64,000 nt of DNA, taken from assembly GCA_963726715.1 (NCBI GenBank), contig CAVSDF010000008.1:248001-312000 (forward strand), read 5' to 3'. Below the pieces are notes generated by a model. It was given only the letters and a program-made list of their open reading frames with translations, was not told where the DNA came from and made no database searches. This DNA is from CAVSDF01 sp963726715 (GTDB taxonomy: Bacteria; Bacteroidota; Rhodothermia; Rhodothermales; BA12). Positions 17,695 to 26,614 of the stretch are shown in pieces. The position numbers were made by a program, and so were the translations under genes. Every line of letters begins with the position of its first letter. Positions within the stretch are counted from its first letter, which is position 1.

Positions 17695-18834
17695 TCAACT
17701 CCCCATGCCCGATTCTCCATCCTCCCTCTCCCCGTGGCCCGGCGCCGGCCCGAGCAGGAAGTGCCGCGTGGCGGCCTCGAAGACGTCCATCCGGTCGAGG
17801 TAGCCGTAGTGCCCGGCGCCCTCCATCACGACGAGGCCCGCGTCGGGGACGGCGGCGACGAGGCGGTCCATCTGGTCGCGCACGATGTCGCGGTCGCGGT
17901 CGCCCCAGAAGACGAGGACGGGGATGCGGATGCGCCCGAGCCGGTCCTCCACGAAGTGGCCGACGGTGCGCACGAACGTCTCGCGCATCGTCGGGGCGAG
18001 GGCGTTGTAGTCGGACGAGCCGAGCGCCTTCCACACGAGCGAGTGCCGCAGCCAGTCGAGGCAGGCGTCTTTCAGCGATCCATTCGGAAGCAGGTCGAAC
18101 GGCGCGCGGAGCGTTTTGGAGATTCCACGGCGCAGGCGCACGGACGCCGTCGGCGCGCGGCGCAGTCCGGACGGGCTGACGAGGACGAGGGCGGAGAACA
18201 GCCGGGCCGTCGCATCGTCGGAGGCCATCGTGAGAAGGATGCGGCCGCCGTTCGAGTGGCCGACCGCAGGCACAGGCGCGCCGGACATCCCGTGCGCCTC
18301 CATATACGCAGCGACGAGGGCCGCGTAGTCGGGCACGCCCCACGCGCGCGGAGGGGGCGCGGTGCGGCCGTGGCCGGGCAGGTCGAGGACGTGGACGCGG
18401 AAGCGGTCGCTCAGCGCCGCCGCCACAGGCCGCATCATCCACGCCGACGATCCCCAGCCGTGGAGCACGACGAGCGGGGGCGCGTCCTCGGGCCCGGTCA
18501 CATCGGCGTGCATCCGCGCGAGCGCGAAGCCGGAGACCTCTACGTCGTCGTTGGTCGTCAGTCGTTGGTCGTTGGTCGTCGGGTGGACTCTGAGAGGGTC
18601 GGCGAGGTCGTCGGTCGTCGTGCCTGCCCTGAGCGTGCCGAAGGGGCGTCCATCGTCTAAACCTGTCAGGTCCGGGAGACCTGACAGGTTTGCCTCGTGC
18701 GCCGTCGTCGGTGGTCCTGCCTGCCCTGCGCGTGCCGAAGGGGCGTCCGTCGTTCCCGTCGCGGGCGGTGCCCATTCGGATGCGGCGGCGTCGCGGCCCT
18801 CGAGATGGTCGGGCGGGGCGGCGGGATCGGGCAT
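17695..18834 (-). CDS. Alpha/beta hydrolase with repeat-derived N-terminal extension
   Basis: The core (roughly residues 105-379) is a typical alpha/beta hydrolase: PLVVLHGWGSSAWMM (oxyanion HG), nucleophile elbow VGHSNGGRI (Ser), PVLVFWGDRDRDIV (acid Asp), and GAGHYGYLD (His). Substrate unknown. The only in-frame ATG before the first core strand (VEVSGFALARM) is far upstream at 18834. The region between encodes low-complexity PTTNDQRLTTND and lies on the family B, E and F intergenic repeats. Either translation starts at a non-ATG codon near 18570, or repeat DNA has been taken into the gene. Coordinates of the 5' end are therefore uncertain; the stop at 17695 is firm. Confidence 0.72.
   Translation of the reverse strand: MPDPAAPPDHLEGRDAAASEWAPPATGTTDAPSARAGQAGPPTTAHEANLSGLPDLTGLDDGRPFGTLRAGTTTDDLADPLRVHPTTNDQRLTTNDDVEVSGFALARMHADVTGPEDAPPLVVLHGWGSSAWMMRPVAAALSDRFRVHVLDLPGHGRTAPPPRAWGVPDYAALVAAYMEAHGMSGAPVPAVGHSNGGRILLTMASDDATARLFSALVLVSPSGLRRAPTASVRLRRGISKTLRAPFDLLPNGSLKDACLDWLRHSLVWKALGSSDYNALAPTMRETFVRTVGHFVEDRLGRIRIPVLVFWGDRDRDIVRDQMDRLVAAVPDAGLVVMEGAGHYGYLDRMDVFEAATRHFLLGPAPGHGEREDGESGMGS
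18541..18600. repeat. Family E GT-rich tract (cgttggtcgt repeats)
   Basis: Tandem-like cgtcgttggtcgtcagtcgt and tggtcgttggtcgtcgggtg, within the questionable 5' part of the hydrolase gene. Confidence 0.5.
18659..18691. repeat. Family B palindrome (ACCTGTCAGGT)
   Basis: aaacctgtcaggtc pairs perfectly with gacctgacaggttt across a five-base loop (14-bp stem). The same core forms the palindrome at 27454-27484. A half copy (gacctgacaggtt) is at 1000-1012. The flanks carry two copies of gtgccgaaggggcgtcc (about 18636 and 18735). Confidence 0.7.
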
Positions 18835-19148
18835 CGGGAGGGCGCGCGGGGCGGACGGGAACGGGTGGCAGAGGGCGGTTTGGAAACTTGGGCGCGCGAG
18901 GGCACGTTCCGCGGTTTCGAGCGCGCCCCCGGCGGGAGTCGTGTCGTCGCCACTGGTGCGACGCACGCCCTGAAGACCGGCGCCCGGTCCACTGCCTTTC
19001 GAGGCGTCGGATGCGGACGAAGGCGATCCCCGGCGCGGCGCTCGTGTCCCAGGCCCTTGCGCGAGAGGTGGCGATGCCACCGCCCTCGGCGCAGGCCTCC
19101 CTTGTTTCCTCCACGCGCCTGCCCCTGGCGCTCTCTCAGGGGCGATGC
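18835..19148. other. 314-base gap between divergent hydrolase and rho; no gene
   Basis: Frames here are low-complexity on both strands. I see no clear TAnnTTGG box and no strong Shine-Dalgarno sequence before rho. Confidence 0.45.
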
Positions 19149-20291
19149 ATGAACGAGACTCCGTTCACCGGCATCCTCGAACTCATCGGGGACAAGAAAT
19201 TCGGCTTCGTCCGCGCCTTCCGCAGCGACATCCCCAAGCAAGAGGACGACGCCTTCTGCTCGGTGCAGATGGTGCAGCGCCACCGCCTCCGCGACGGCGT
19301 CGTCATCGAGGGGACGGTCACGCGTGGCAAGAAAGGCGCGTGGCAGGTGCAGCGCATCACCAGCGTCATGGGCTACCCGCCCGACGTGTGGGCACGTTTC
19401 AAGCCCTTCGACAGCGGCCGGACGGTCTACCCGTACCAGCGCTTCACGCTCACGCGCGGCCGGAACGACGCCTCGATGCGCATCGTCGACCTCATCGCGC
19501 CGCTCGGCAAAGGGCAGCGCGCGCTCATCGTCGCTCCGCCGCGCACGGGCAAGACGACGATGCTCAAAGACATCGCCGACGCGATCTCGAAGAACCACCC
19601 GGAGGTCGATCTCCTGTGCCTGCTCATCGACGAGCGGCCCGAAGAGGTGACGGATTTCCAGCGCTCGACCAAAGCGACGCTCTTCGCCTCGTCGAGCGAC
19701 CGCGAGGACGACAACCATGTCCGCGTGGCGACGATGGCCTACGAGTTCGGGCGGCGCCTCGTCGAGCAGGGCCGCGACGTCGTGCTGCTTCTCGATTCGC
19801 TCACGCGCCTCGGGCGCACCTTCAACCTCTTCCTCGAAGGCTCGGGCCGCACGATCTCCGGCGGCCTCGACGCCCGCGCGATGACGATCCCGCGCAAGAT
19901 CTTCGGCTCGGCGCGCAAGATCGAAGGCGGCGGCAGCTTCACGATCATCGCCACGGCGCTCATCGAGACCGGCAGCCGGATGGACGAGGTCATCTTCGAG
20001 GAGTTCAAGGGCACCGGCAACGCCGAGATCGTCCTCGACCGCGAGATCGCCCTCCGGCGCATGTTTCCGGCCATCAACCTGCGCAAGACCGGCACCCGCA
20101 ACGAGGAATTGCTGCTCGGCCCGCAGACCGAACAGCAGCGCAAGCTCATGCGCATCCTCAACTCGCGCCCGCCGAACGACTCGATTCAGGCCCTCATCCG
20201 CCTCGTCCAGCAGACGCCCGACAACCAGGCGCTCCTCGACGAGGTCGTGCCCAAACGCGAGCGCGAGGACGTGCCCGAGTTCGAGCTGTGA
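19149..20291 (+). CDS. rho: Transcription termination factor Rho
   Basis: 380 aa, uninterrupted. The N-terminal cold-shock-like RNA-binding domain (GILELIGDKKFGFVRAF) is followed by the hexameric ATPase: Walker A PPRTGKTTM (about 130-138), Walker B DVVLLLDSLTRLGR, Q-loop SGGLDARAM, R-loop EGGGSFTII, and the C-terminal RKTGTRNEELLLG. It lacks the N-terminal helix bundle and the long insertions of many Bacteroidota Rho proteins, so it is short for the lineage. The ATG at 19149 is preferred because the alternative ATG at 19145 opens a different frame. Rho loads on unstructured C-rich RNA and ends transcription. Confidence 0.96.
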   Translation: MNETPFTGILELIGDKKFGFVRAFRSDIPKQEDDAFCSVQMVQRHRLRDGVVIEGTVTRGKKGAWQVQRITSVMGYPPDVWARFKPFDSGRTVYPYQRFTLTRGRNDASMRIVDLIAPLGKGQRALIVAPPRTGKTTMLKDIADAISKNHPEVDLLCLLIDERPEEVTDFQRSTKATLFASSSDREDDNHVRVATMAYEFGRRLVEQGRDVVLLLDSLTRLGRTFNLFLEGSGRTISGGLDARAMTIPRKIFGSARKIEGGGSFTIIATALIETGSRMDEVIFEEFKGTGNAEIVLDREIALRRMFPAINLRKTGTRNEELLLGPQTEQQRKLMRILNSRPPNDSIQALIRLVQQTPDNQALLDEVVPKREREDVPEFEL

Positions 20292-20318
20292 CGGGGTGAC
20301 GGGGACGTGGCGCCGCCC

Positions 20319-20348
20319 GTGCCGTCGGGGCGGTGATACCGACGGCGC
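20319..20348. terminator. Hairpin after rho
   Basis: gtgccgtcgg at 20319-20328 pairs with ccgacggcgc at 20339-20348 (ten pairs including one G-U) 27 bases after the rho stop. There is no T-run. Confidence 0.35.
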
Positions 20349-20540
20349 CCGCGTGAGCGCCGGTCGAGACGCCCCTGATGCAGGGATCGGGGAGACGGCT
20401 TCACCTTCCCGTCGTCAGATACCGCGCTTGTCGCGCTCTATTCGCGTCGGCTCCTTCGCCTCCTCGTGCCGGGACTGTGGCTCTGGAATCGTCCACCGTA
20501 TGTGCGCCCTTGCGAACGGTCTGCGCGATGTCCACGCGCG

Positions 20541-21050
20541 TCAGCCGACGACGGTCATCGTGCCGCGCATGATGGCGGCGTGGCCGGGGAAGGTGCAGAG
20601 GTAGACGTACGTGCCCGGCGCGGCCGGGGCGGTGAAGGTGATCGTGTCCGTCTCGCCCGGCCCGAGGAGGCGCGTGTGGGCGATCATCTCCGCTTCGCGC
20701 CCGGCGGGAATGTTCTCCGGCGCACTCGCCGCTGCCGCCGCGAAAGCCGACGCATCGGTCGTCGATTGCAGGATCACGACGTTGTGCCCGTACATCTCCT
20801 TCGGCTGCTGCCCGACGTTGCGGAAGGTGAGCGTCACCTCGGAGCCTGCCGCGACGGTGAAGGCGGTCGTCGAGTAGCGCATCTGATCGTCGCCGGTGAT
20901 CTCGACGCTCGTGACGGGCGCAGCGGCGGTCGGCGCCTCGGTCGTGGGCGCGGTCTCGGCGGGGGCGGGCGGGGTGTCGTTGCCGCAGCCGGCGGTGAAG
21001 GCGAGGGCCGCGAGAGCGGCGGCAGGGAGGGCGGCGAAGAGGACGCGCAT
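20541..21050 (-). CDS. Azurin/plastocyanin-like cupredoxin lipoprotein
   Basis: 169 aa. The signal peptide ends in a lipobox (LAFTAGC), followed by a Pro/Thr/Ala linker (residues about 24-50) and a cupredoxin domain. Copper ligands are visible: His in MYGHNVVI, then Cys, His and Met in YLCTFPGHAAIMRGTM, the order of type 1 copper sites. STTAFTVAAGSEVTLTFRNV is the first strand pair. It is probably a periplasm-facing electron carrier, as in auracyanin-type proteins. It converges on rho and has no redox partner next to it. Confidence 0.88.
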   Translation of the reverse strand: MRVLFAALPAAALAALAFTAGCGNDTPPAPAETAPTTEAPTAAAPVTSVEITGDDQMRYSTTAFTVAAGSEVTLTFRNVGQQPKEMYGHNVVILQSTTDASAFAAAAASAPENIPAGREAEMIAHTRLLGPGETDTITFTAPAAPGTYVYLCTFPGHAAIMRGTMTVVG

Positions 21051-21297
21051 CGGGGCAGGGGATGGGTGGGTGAGGGTCCGGCAACCGACAGGCTCGGGGC
21101 AGGATTCGGCGCCCGCGTGGGGCCGCCTCCGCAGCGCCGTGCCGGGAAAACCCGGCAGTCCGGACGGAGCACGGCGGAGGCGCTGCGCGACCGTGCGAGC
21201 GACGCTGGAAAAGCGCTACCGTCGGCGTCTGACGCTCCGACCTACAGCCGGAAGCGCTTTTCCGAACCCGGCGGCGCGGCTCCACGCGGCACCGGCG

Positions 21298-21305
21298 TAC
21301 CTTGG
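21298..21305 (+). promoter_or_regulatory. Candidate -7 box TACCTTGG for aldolase
   Basis: taccttgg lies 30 bases upstream of the aldolase ATG at 21335. The identical octamer lies upstream of the gene at 34244. Confidence 0.45.
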
Positions 21306-21334
21306 ACGACCGTTTCGCCTCATCCCCCGACCCG

Positions 21335-22412
21335 ATGCCCACCCCCTCGACGCACGTCGCCGACCTCCTCGGCGCCGACGCCGACTCGCTCCTCAACCAC
21401 ACCTGCGAGACCATCTCGAAGGATCTGCTCCACCTGCCCGGAGGCGACTTCGTCGACCGCGTCTTCGCCGCCTCCGACCGGCAGCCGCAGGTGCTGCGCT
21501 CGGTCCAGCAGATGTTCGACGCCGGGCGCCTCGGCGGCACCGGCTACCTGTCCATCCTCCCCGTCGACCAGGGCATCGAGCATGCGGGCGGGGCGAGCTT
21601 CGCCAAGAACCCGGTCTACTTCGACCCCGAGAACATCGTGCGCCTCGCCATCGAGGGCGGCTGCAACGCGGTCGCGAGCACGTACGGCGGGCTCGGCGCG
21701 GTCGCGCGCAAGTACGCGCACAAGATTCCGTTCGTGCTCAAGATCAACCACAACGAGCTGCTGACGTACCCGAATAAGTTCGACCAGGTCATGTTCGCGC
21801 AGCGTCGAGGAGGCGTGGAACATGGGCTGCGTGGCCATCGGCGCGACGGTCTACTTCGGGTCGGAAGAGTCGACGCGGCAGATCATGGAGGTCTCCGAGG
21901 CCTTCGCGGCGGCCCACGAACTCGGCATGGCGACGATCCTGTGGTGCTACGTCCGCAACGAGGCCTTCACCATCGGCGGCAAGAACTACGAGACCTCGGC
22001 GGACCTCACCGGGCAGGCCAACCACCTCGGCGTGACCATCGAGGCCGACATCATCAAGCAGAAGCTGCCGACGCTCAACGGCGGCTACCGCGCGCTCAAC
22101 ACCGGCGGTTCGTCGTACGGCAAGCTCGACGAGCGCATCTACAGCGAGCTCACCTCCGATCACCCGATCGACCTGACGCGCTACCAGGTCGCCAACTGCT
22201 TCATGGGCCGCGCGGGCCTCATCAACAGCGGCGGCGGCTCGGGCGCGAACGACCTCGCCGAGGCCGTCAAGACCGCCGTCATCAACAAGCGCGCGGGCGG
22301 CATGGGCCTCATCTCGGGCCGCAAGGCGTTCCAGAAGCCGATGAAGGACGGCGTCGCCCTCCTCCACGCCATCCAGGACGTGTACCTCGACGACGCGGTC
22401 ACGATCGCGTGA
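21335..22412 (+). CDS. fbaB: Class I fructose-bisphosphate aldolase, DhnA/FbaB type (one frameshift)
   Basis: The ATG at 21335 starts MPTPSTHVADLLGADADSLL. The first half has YLSILPVDQGIEHAGGASFA, STYGGLGAVARKYAHKIPFV and KINHNELLTYPN. The second half, one frame over, has MGCVAIGATVYFGSEESTRQ, WCYVRNEAF, GVTIEADIIKQKLP and SGRKAFQKPM. The break is at about 21804: removing one c from cagcgtcgagg gives Q-VEEAWNMGC, the family sequence. It cleaves fructose 1,6-bisphosphate through a lysine Schiff base in glycolysis/gluconeogenesis. The class I enzyme uses no metal. The single insertion is probably an assembly error. Confidence 0.9.
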
Positions 22413-22455
22413 CGCCGGTGGACGAGCGCGGTAGCGCTGGCAATGTGCGGCGGTT

Positions 22456-22484
22456 GTAGGGGCGGGTCTGAGACCCGCCCCTGC
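22456..22484. repeat. Family A palindrome in convergent gap
   Basis: aggggcgggtct (22458-22469) and agacccgcccct (22471-22482) form a perfect 12-bp stem around one g. It lies between the aldolase and the TonB receptor 3' ends. Confidence 0.75.
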
Positions 22485-22530
22485 GGACGTCCGGTTTCGG
22501 AGTGTCGTTGGGAGGGGCCGTCCCCGCCCG

Positions 22531-24762
22531 TCAGAACGACAGCCGGACGCCGCCGTTGGCGATGAACCCGTCGGTCGGGCCCCAGAGGTCGGCGAAGCGC
22601 GGCGCGGTGATGGGGCCGGTGACGAGCGGCTCGGTGCGGCTCTGCCGCGTGTCGAGCAGGTTCTCGAGGTTGACGAACACGCGCACACCCTCGCGCACGA
22701 CGATCTCGCCGAGGAGTCCGGTGAGCCAGTAGCCCGGCGTGTCGGTGCCGTCGCGGCGCGTCTGCGGACCGGTGTAGTACGCCTCGGCGCCGATGCGGAA
22801 GTGGTCCTCGCGCTCCCAGACGAGCACGCTGTACGTGCGGTGGCGCGCGGTGAGCGCGAGCGCGCGGCGCGTGCCGACGGTGTCGAGGGCGGCGTCGAGG
22901 AAGACGTAGCCGAGGAAGAGCGAGAGGCCGCCGACGGGCATCTCGGTCGTCAGGCGCAACGTCGTCTCGCTGCCGCGCGCGTCGAGGGCGCCGTCGGCGT
23001 TGCGGTAGACGAGCGTCGCGGCGTCGCGGTCGACGGGCAGGAGCGGGCGCCGGAGCCGCGTCGCGTAGACGGCCTGGTGCACCTCGGCGCCGACCGACGA
23101 GCCGATGAGGCCGCGCCATCCGACATCGAACGTGCCGCCGATCGAGGTTTCGGCGTCGACATCGGCGGAGAGCGGCGCGACGCCGTCGAAGGCGCGCTCC
23201 TCGGAGGCTTCGAGGAAGACCGTCGGCGCTTTGTAGCCGAGTCCGCCTCCGGCGCGGACGCTCACGCCGCGGCCCATCCGAACGAGCGCACTCAGGCGCG
23301 GCAGCACGAAGACGCCAAACTCCGAATGCGCATCGACGCGCAGGCCCGCATCGACGGCGAGGGCGGGCGCAACGTCCCACGTGTCCTGGGCGAAGACGCC
23401 GCCGGTCGTGTGCGTGTAGCCGAGCCCGACGGCGCTTCCGCGGTGGCCGTCGAAGGCATCGGTGCGCAGGTCGACGCCGCCGACGAGCGTGTGGTCGCCG
23501 AACGTGCGCGAGGCGGTGAGGTCGGAGTACGAGGCGCGCTGGTCGCCGGAGAAGCGGCTCGCGGGCGTCGTCACGTCGCGGTGGAAGACGCTCGCGCTCG
23601 TGCGCGCGCCGAGCGCCCATGGCCCGTGGACGCCTGCGTAGGCGACGACGCCGGATAAGCGTCCGGTGCGGTTGCGCTCGGCGTAGGCGCTGTCGTCGTC
23701 GTCGCGCAGGGCGGCGAGGGCGCCGCCGTTGCGGCGCTCGGCGGTGGCGGTAAGCCCGCGCGCAGCGTCCCGTGGCGCAGGTAGCGGTAGAGCGTGGGCG
23801 CGAGGGTGGCGCGCTGCGTGGCGGGCAGGTTGGAGAAGCCGTCGCGCTCGGGGTCGAAGGCACGCTGCACGTTGGCAGTGGCGAGGAGCGTGCCGCCGCG
23901 GGACGCCGGCGCCGGTGCCGCGCCCGGCGAGGTAGAGCGCGGCGTCGGCCCCGGCGGCGGTGGTGGCGTTGAGCAGGAGCGTGCGCTCGCGCCCGCCCTC
24001 GGCATCGTCGGGGGTTTTGGTGACGAGGTTGATGAGGCCCGCGATGGCGTCGCCGCCGTAGAGCGCGCCCGCCGGACCCTTCACCACCTCGACGCGCGCG
24101 AGGTCGAGCGGCGGGATCTGCAGGAGCGACAGGCCGCCCGCGAAGCCGCCGTAGAGCGGCAGCCCGTCGCGCAGGAGCTGCGTGTAGCGCCCGTCGAGGC
24201 CCTGAATCCGGAACGACGCGTTCGCCGACACGGCCGAGGTCTGCTGCACCGTGATGCCGGGCGACTCGCTCAGCACCATCGCGATGCCGGACGGATCCAT
24301 CGAGATCTTCTCGCCGATCTCCTCGGCGCCGATCGCCTCGATGCGCGTCGGCGAGTCGGCGAGGCTGCGCGAGGTGCGGGTCGTGGAGACGACGAGTTCG
24401 TCGAGTTCGTCTTCGTCGGGCGTGAGCGCGAGCGCGAGGATGGCGGCGAGCGGAAGGGTGACGGTGGTGTCGAGCGGCGCGTAGCCGACCGACGTGAGAC
24501 GGAGCGTTGCGCGCCCGGCAGGGAGGCCGGTGAGCGTGGCGCGCCCGTCGGCACCGGTCGTCGTGCCCGCGCGGGTGCCGACGACGGCGACGGTGGCGCC
24601 TGCGAGCGGCTCGCCCGTTTCGGCGTCGGTGACGACGAGCGCGACGTCGGCGCGGGCGGAAGAGGTGGCCGTGGGGACGGCGGAGGGAGACTGGGCCGCC
24701 GCGGGTGACGCGGCGAGGAGGACGGCCGCGCACGCGCAGGCCATCCGGAAGCGGATAGACAT
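22531..24762 (-). CDS. TonB-dependent outer membrane receptor with carboxypeptidase-regulatory domain (compensated frameshifts)
   Basis: The signal peptide MSIRFRMACACAAVLLAASP ends at AAAQ. Next is a carboxypeptidase D regulatory-like domain (VTDAETGEPLAGATVAVVGT), a TonB-box-like DELVVSTTR, the plug (FRIQGLDGRYTQLLRDGLPL, VEVVKGPAGALYGGDAIAGL) and a beta-barrel ending VNGGVRLSF-like at the C-terminus (IANGGVRLSF). Between about 23770 and 23905 the reading frame differs; the other frame there reads GGTLLATANVQRAFDPERDG, so two compensating indels are likely. Substrate unknown. It is downstream of a Cys/His-rich small protein, an arrangement I associate with metal-related receptors. Confidence 0.87.
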   Translation of the reverse strand: MSIRFRMACACAAVLLAASPAAAQSPSAVPTATSSARADVALVVTDAETGEPLAGATVAVVGTRAGTTTGADGRATLTGLPAGRATLRLTSVGYAPLDTTVTLPLAAILALALTPDEDELDELVVSTTRTSRSLADSPTRIEAIGAEEIGEKISMDPSGIAMVLSESPGITVQQTSAVSANASFRIQGLDGRYTQLLRDGLPLYGGFAGGLSLLQIPPLDLARVEVVKGPAGALYGGDAIAGLINLVTKTPDDAEGGRERTLLLNATTAAGADAALYLAGRGTGAGVPRRHAPRHCQRAACLRPRARRLLQPARHAARHPRAHALPLPAPRDAARGLTATAERRNGGALAALRDDDDSAYAERNRTGRLSGVVAYAGVHGPWALGARTSASVFHRDVTTPASRFSGDQRASYSDLTASRTFGDHTLVGGVDLRTDAFDGHRGSAVGLGYTHTTGGVFAQDTWDVAPALAVDAGLRVDAHSEFGVFVLPRLSALVRMGRGVSVRAGGGLGYKAPTVFLEASEERAFDGVAPLSADVDAETSIGGTFDVGWRGLIGSSVGAEVHQAVYATRLRRPLLPVDRDAATLVYRNADGALDARGSETTLRLTTEMPVGGLSLFLGYVFLDAALDTVGTRRALALTARHRTYSVLVWEREDHFRIGAEAYYTGPQTRRDGTDTPGYWLTGLLGEIVVREGVRVFVNLENLLDTRQSRTEPLVTGPITAPRFADLWGPTDGFIANGGVRLSF

Positions 24763-24840
24763 CGAAAGACGAAAGACGAAGGGGTGACAGGCACGCATGT
24801 CGCGCGCCACGGCAGGCCGGGCGGCAAGGCCCAGCGCCGG

Positions 24841-25143
24841 TCATCCGATCGGCGGTCTCACGAAGGGCGGCGCCACGCCGTCGGGGAGGGCATCGGGGGC
24901 CGGAGCGGGCCCGCGTCCTGTCCGCGTCTCGGGCCGCACGAGCGGACGCGGGAGTGCGGCCGTCGGGACGAAGACGAGGTGGCAGTAGCAATCGGCCTCG
25001 CCGCCCCCGTCCGTGTGCGCATCGGCGCACGTGGCTTCGCTCGCCGACTCGTCGCCACACGCCAGCAGATCCGTCGCCTGCACGCCGATGCACACGCCCA
25101 TCACGAGGCAGAGCAGGGGAAGCAGGCGTCGGAGCAGGCGCAT
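24841..25143 (-). CDS. Small secreted Cys/His/Asp-rich protein, possibly metal-related
   Basis: 100 aa. The signal segment MRLLRRLLPLLCLVMGVCIG leads to a short acidic stretch with LLACGDESASEATCADAHTD and GGGEADCYCHLVF, then a Pro-rich tail. The spacing Cys...Cys...His...CYCH suggests metal binding. It recalls DUF6660-like proteins that precede heavy-metal efflux or copper receptor genes in Bacteroidota, but the match is by impression only. It lies 78 bases upstream of the TonB receptor on the same strand, so the two are probably one transcript. Confidence 0.6.
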   Translation of the reverse strand: MRLLRRLLPLLCLVMGVCIGVQATDLLACGDESASEATCADAHTDGGGEADCYCHLVFVPTAALPRPLVRPETRTGRGPAPAPDALPDGVAPPFVRPPIG

Positions 25144-25294
25144 CGGCACGGAGAGAGCCGGTGCTGCTACCGGCCCGCCGCGGCGCGGGTCCGCCGCCCG
25201 CGCCCTCTCCACGAGGCCTTCGCGCGGGGGGGGACAACGTCCGGTTTCGGATTGCCGTTTGGTTTCGGGGCGCCCGTTCCCCGCGGTGGACGCA

Positions 25295-26233
25295 TCACCC
25301 CAGCAGTGGATGCGCCGCGCCGAGCAGGCCCGCGTCGTTGCCCATCGTCTCGGCGACGATCTCGAGGCCGTCCCGGAGGGCGGGCATCGTCTGCCGCAGG
25401 AGTGCCTCGCGGGCCGGGTCGAGCAGCCACGCGCCCGCGCCCGAGACGCCGCCGCCGACGACGATCTTGCGGATGTCGAGCACGTGGACGACCGATGCGA
25501 GCGCGCAGCCGAGTTTGTGGCCCGCCCACGCGAGCACGTCGGCGGCGAGCGCGTCGCCCGCGTCGGCGGCGCGGGTGAGGTGGAGCGGCGACAACTCGGA
25601 CGCCGGGACATCGTGGAGGGCGCTCTCGGGGTGCGAGGCGAGCAGTCGGCGCGCCCGCGCCGTCAGGTACTCCTGCCCGACGTACGCCTCGGCGGCCCCG
25701 GCGACGCCCGCGCCATCGACCGGCCCCTCGTAGTCGACCGAGACGTGCCCGAACTCGCCCGCGCCGCCGTGCGCGCCGCGAAAGATCGCGCCGTCGATGA
25801 CGATCGCGCCCCCGACACCGGTGCCGAGCGTCGCCATGAGGAAGGCGCGGAAGTCGCGCCCGGCGCCGTAGTGCGCCGACCCGAGGGCGGCGGCGTTGGC
25901 GTCGTTCTCGACCACGACCCGCACCTCGCGGTCGAGCCGTCGCCCGAGTTCCGCCGACACGTCGACGCGGTCCCAGCCGGGCAGGTTGGGCGGGCGCACG
26001 ACGTAGCGCTGCGCCGCATCGACCGCGCCGGGCACGCCGATGCCGACGCCCTCGATGGCGCCGTCGATCCACAGGCCGGAGACGAGCGCGGCGATGCGGT
26101 CGAGGACGGCGTCCGGCCCCTCGTCGGCGTTCGTCGGCACCGACTGTTCGTGGCGGAGGTGGCCGCCCGACTGCACGAGCGCGGCCTTGATGGCGGTGCC
26201 GCCGAGGTCGATGGCGATGGCCTGCGGGGGCAT
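25295..26233 (-). CDS. ROK family sugar kinase (glucokinase-like), zinc cysteines absent
   Basis: 312 aa. The ATP-binding AIAIDLGGTAIKAALVQSGG is at the start. GVGIGVPGAVD, VVENDANAAALGSAHYGAG (catalytic Asp in NDAN), ATLGTGVGGAIV and GGAGEFGHVSVDYEGP follow the ROK pattern. Where the family usually has CxCGxxGCxE, this protein reads DGAGVAGAAEAYVGQEYL, with no cysteine, so the structural zinc site is missing. Sugar specificity is not certain; glucose or N-acetylhexosamine kinase is likely. It lies upstream of the Cys/His gene and downstream of the FtsB-like gene on the minus strand. Confidence 0.87.
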   Translation of the reverse strand: MPPQAIAIDLGGTAIKAALVQSGGHLRHEQSVPTNADEGPDAVLDRIAALVSGLWIDGAIEGVGIGVPGAVDAAQRYVVRPPNLPGWDRVDVSAELGRRLDREVRVVVENDANAAALGSAHYGAGRDFRAFLMATLGTGVGGAIVIDGAIFRGAHGGAGEFGHVSVDYEGPVDGAGVAGAAEAYVGQEYLTARARRLLASHPESALHDVPASELSPLHLTRAADAGDALAADVLAWAGHKLGCALASVVHVLDIRKIVVGGGVSGAGAWLLDPAREALLRQTMPALRDGLEIVAETMGNDAGLLGAAHPLLG

Positions 26234-26289
26234 CGGAGAGCGGGCGAGGCGGAAGGAAACGGGGCGGTGGCGCGGCGCGAGGGGCCGCG

Positions 26290-26577
26290 TCAGTCGTTGG
26301 CGGGCGGGGTCTCGACGCGGTAGACGGTCTCGCCCGGACGGCGCATCCCGTACTGCTCGCGCGCGAGGCGTTCGACGACCTCGGGCTCTCCGGCGCGCGG
26401 AAGCTCGCGGCTCAGGCGCTCGATCTCGGCCTGCATGGCCCGCGTGTCGGCGTCGAGCTGGGCGCGCTCCTGCTCCCAGCGCAGGCGCCGGTAGACGCTG
26501 TGCGAGTCGAGGAAGACGACCCACACGAGCGCAGCCGCGGCGAGCGCGGCGAAAGACCAGAGACGGGCGCGGCGCAT
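26290..26577 (-). CDS. FtsB/DivIC-like septum formation initiator
   Basis: 95 aa. One N-terminal transmembrane helix (LWSFAALAAAALVWVVFLDS) is followed by a coiled coil (RRLRWEQERAQLDADTRAMQ, AEIERLSREL), then VVERLAREQYGMRRPGETVY, the diagnostic end of the family. FtsB/DivIC joins FtsL and FtsQ/DivIB in the divisome. A TAGATTGG box is 30 bases upstream. In many Bacteroidota the gene is near eno, and here eno lies about 0.9 kb upstream. Confidence 0.85.
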   Translation of the reverse strand: MRRARLWSFAALAAAALVWVVFLDSHSVYRRLRWEQERAQLDADTRAMQAEIERLSRELPRAGEPEVVERLAREQYGMRRPGETVYRVETPPAND

Positions 26578-26606
26578 CGGCGCGGGGCAGGAAGAGACGA
26601 ACGCCG

Positions 26607-26614
26607 CCAATCTA
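26607..26614 (-). promoter_or_regulatory. Candidate -7 box TAGATTGG for the FtsB-like gene
   Basis: On the minus strand tagattgg lies 30 bases upstream of the ATG at 26577. Confidence 0.45.

Noticed and set aside
18541..18600. Tandem-like gttggtcgt words as a CRISPR array
   Set aside because: The units are irregular and adjacent without unique spacers, and no cas gene is near.
20541..22412. Cupredoxin and aldolase as a functional unit
   Set aside because: They are divergent and have unrelated roles; the nearness is probably chance.
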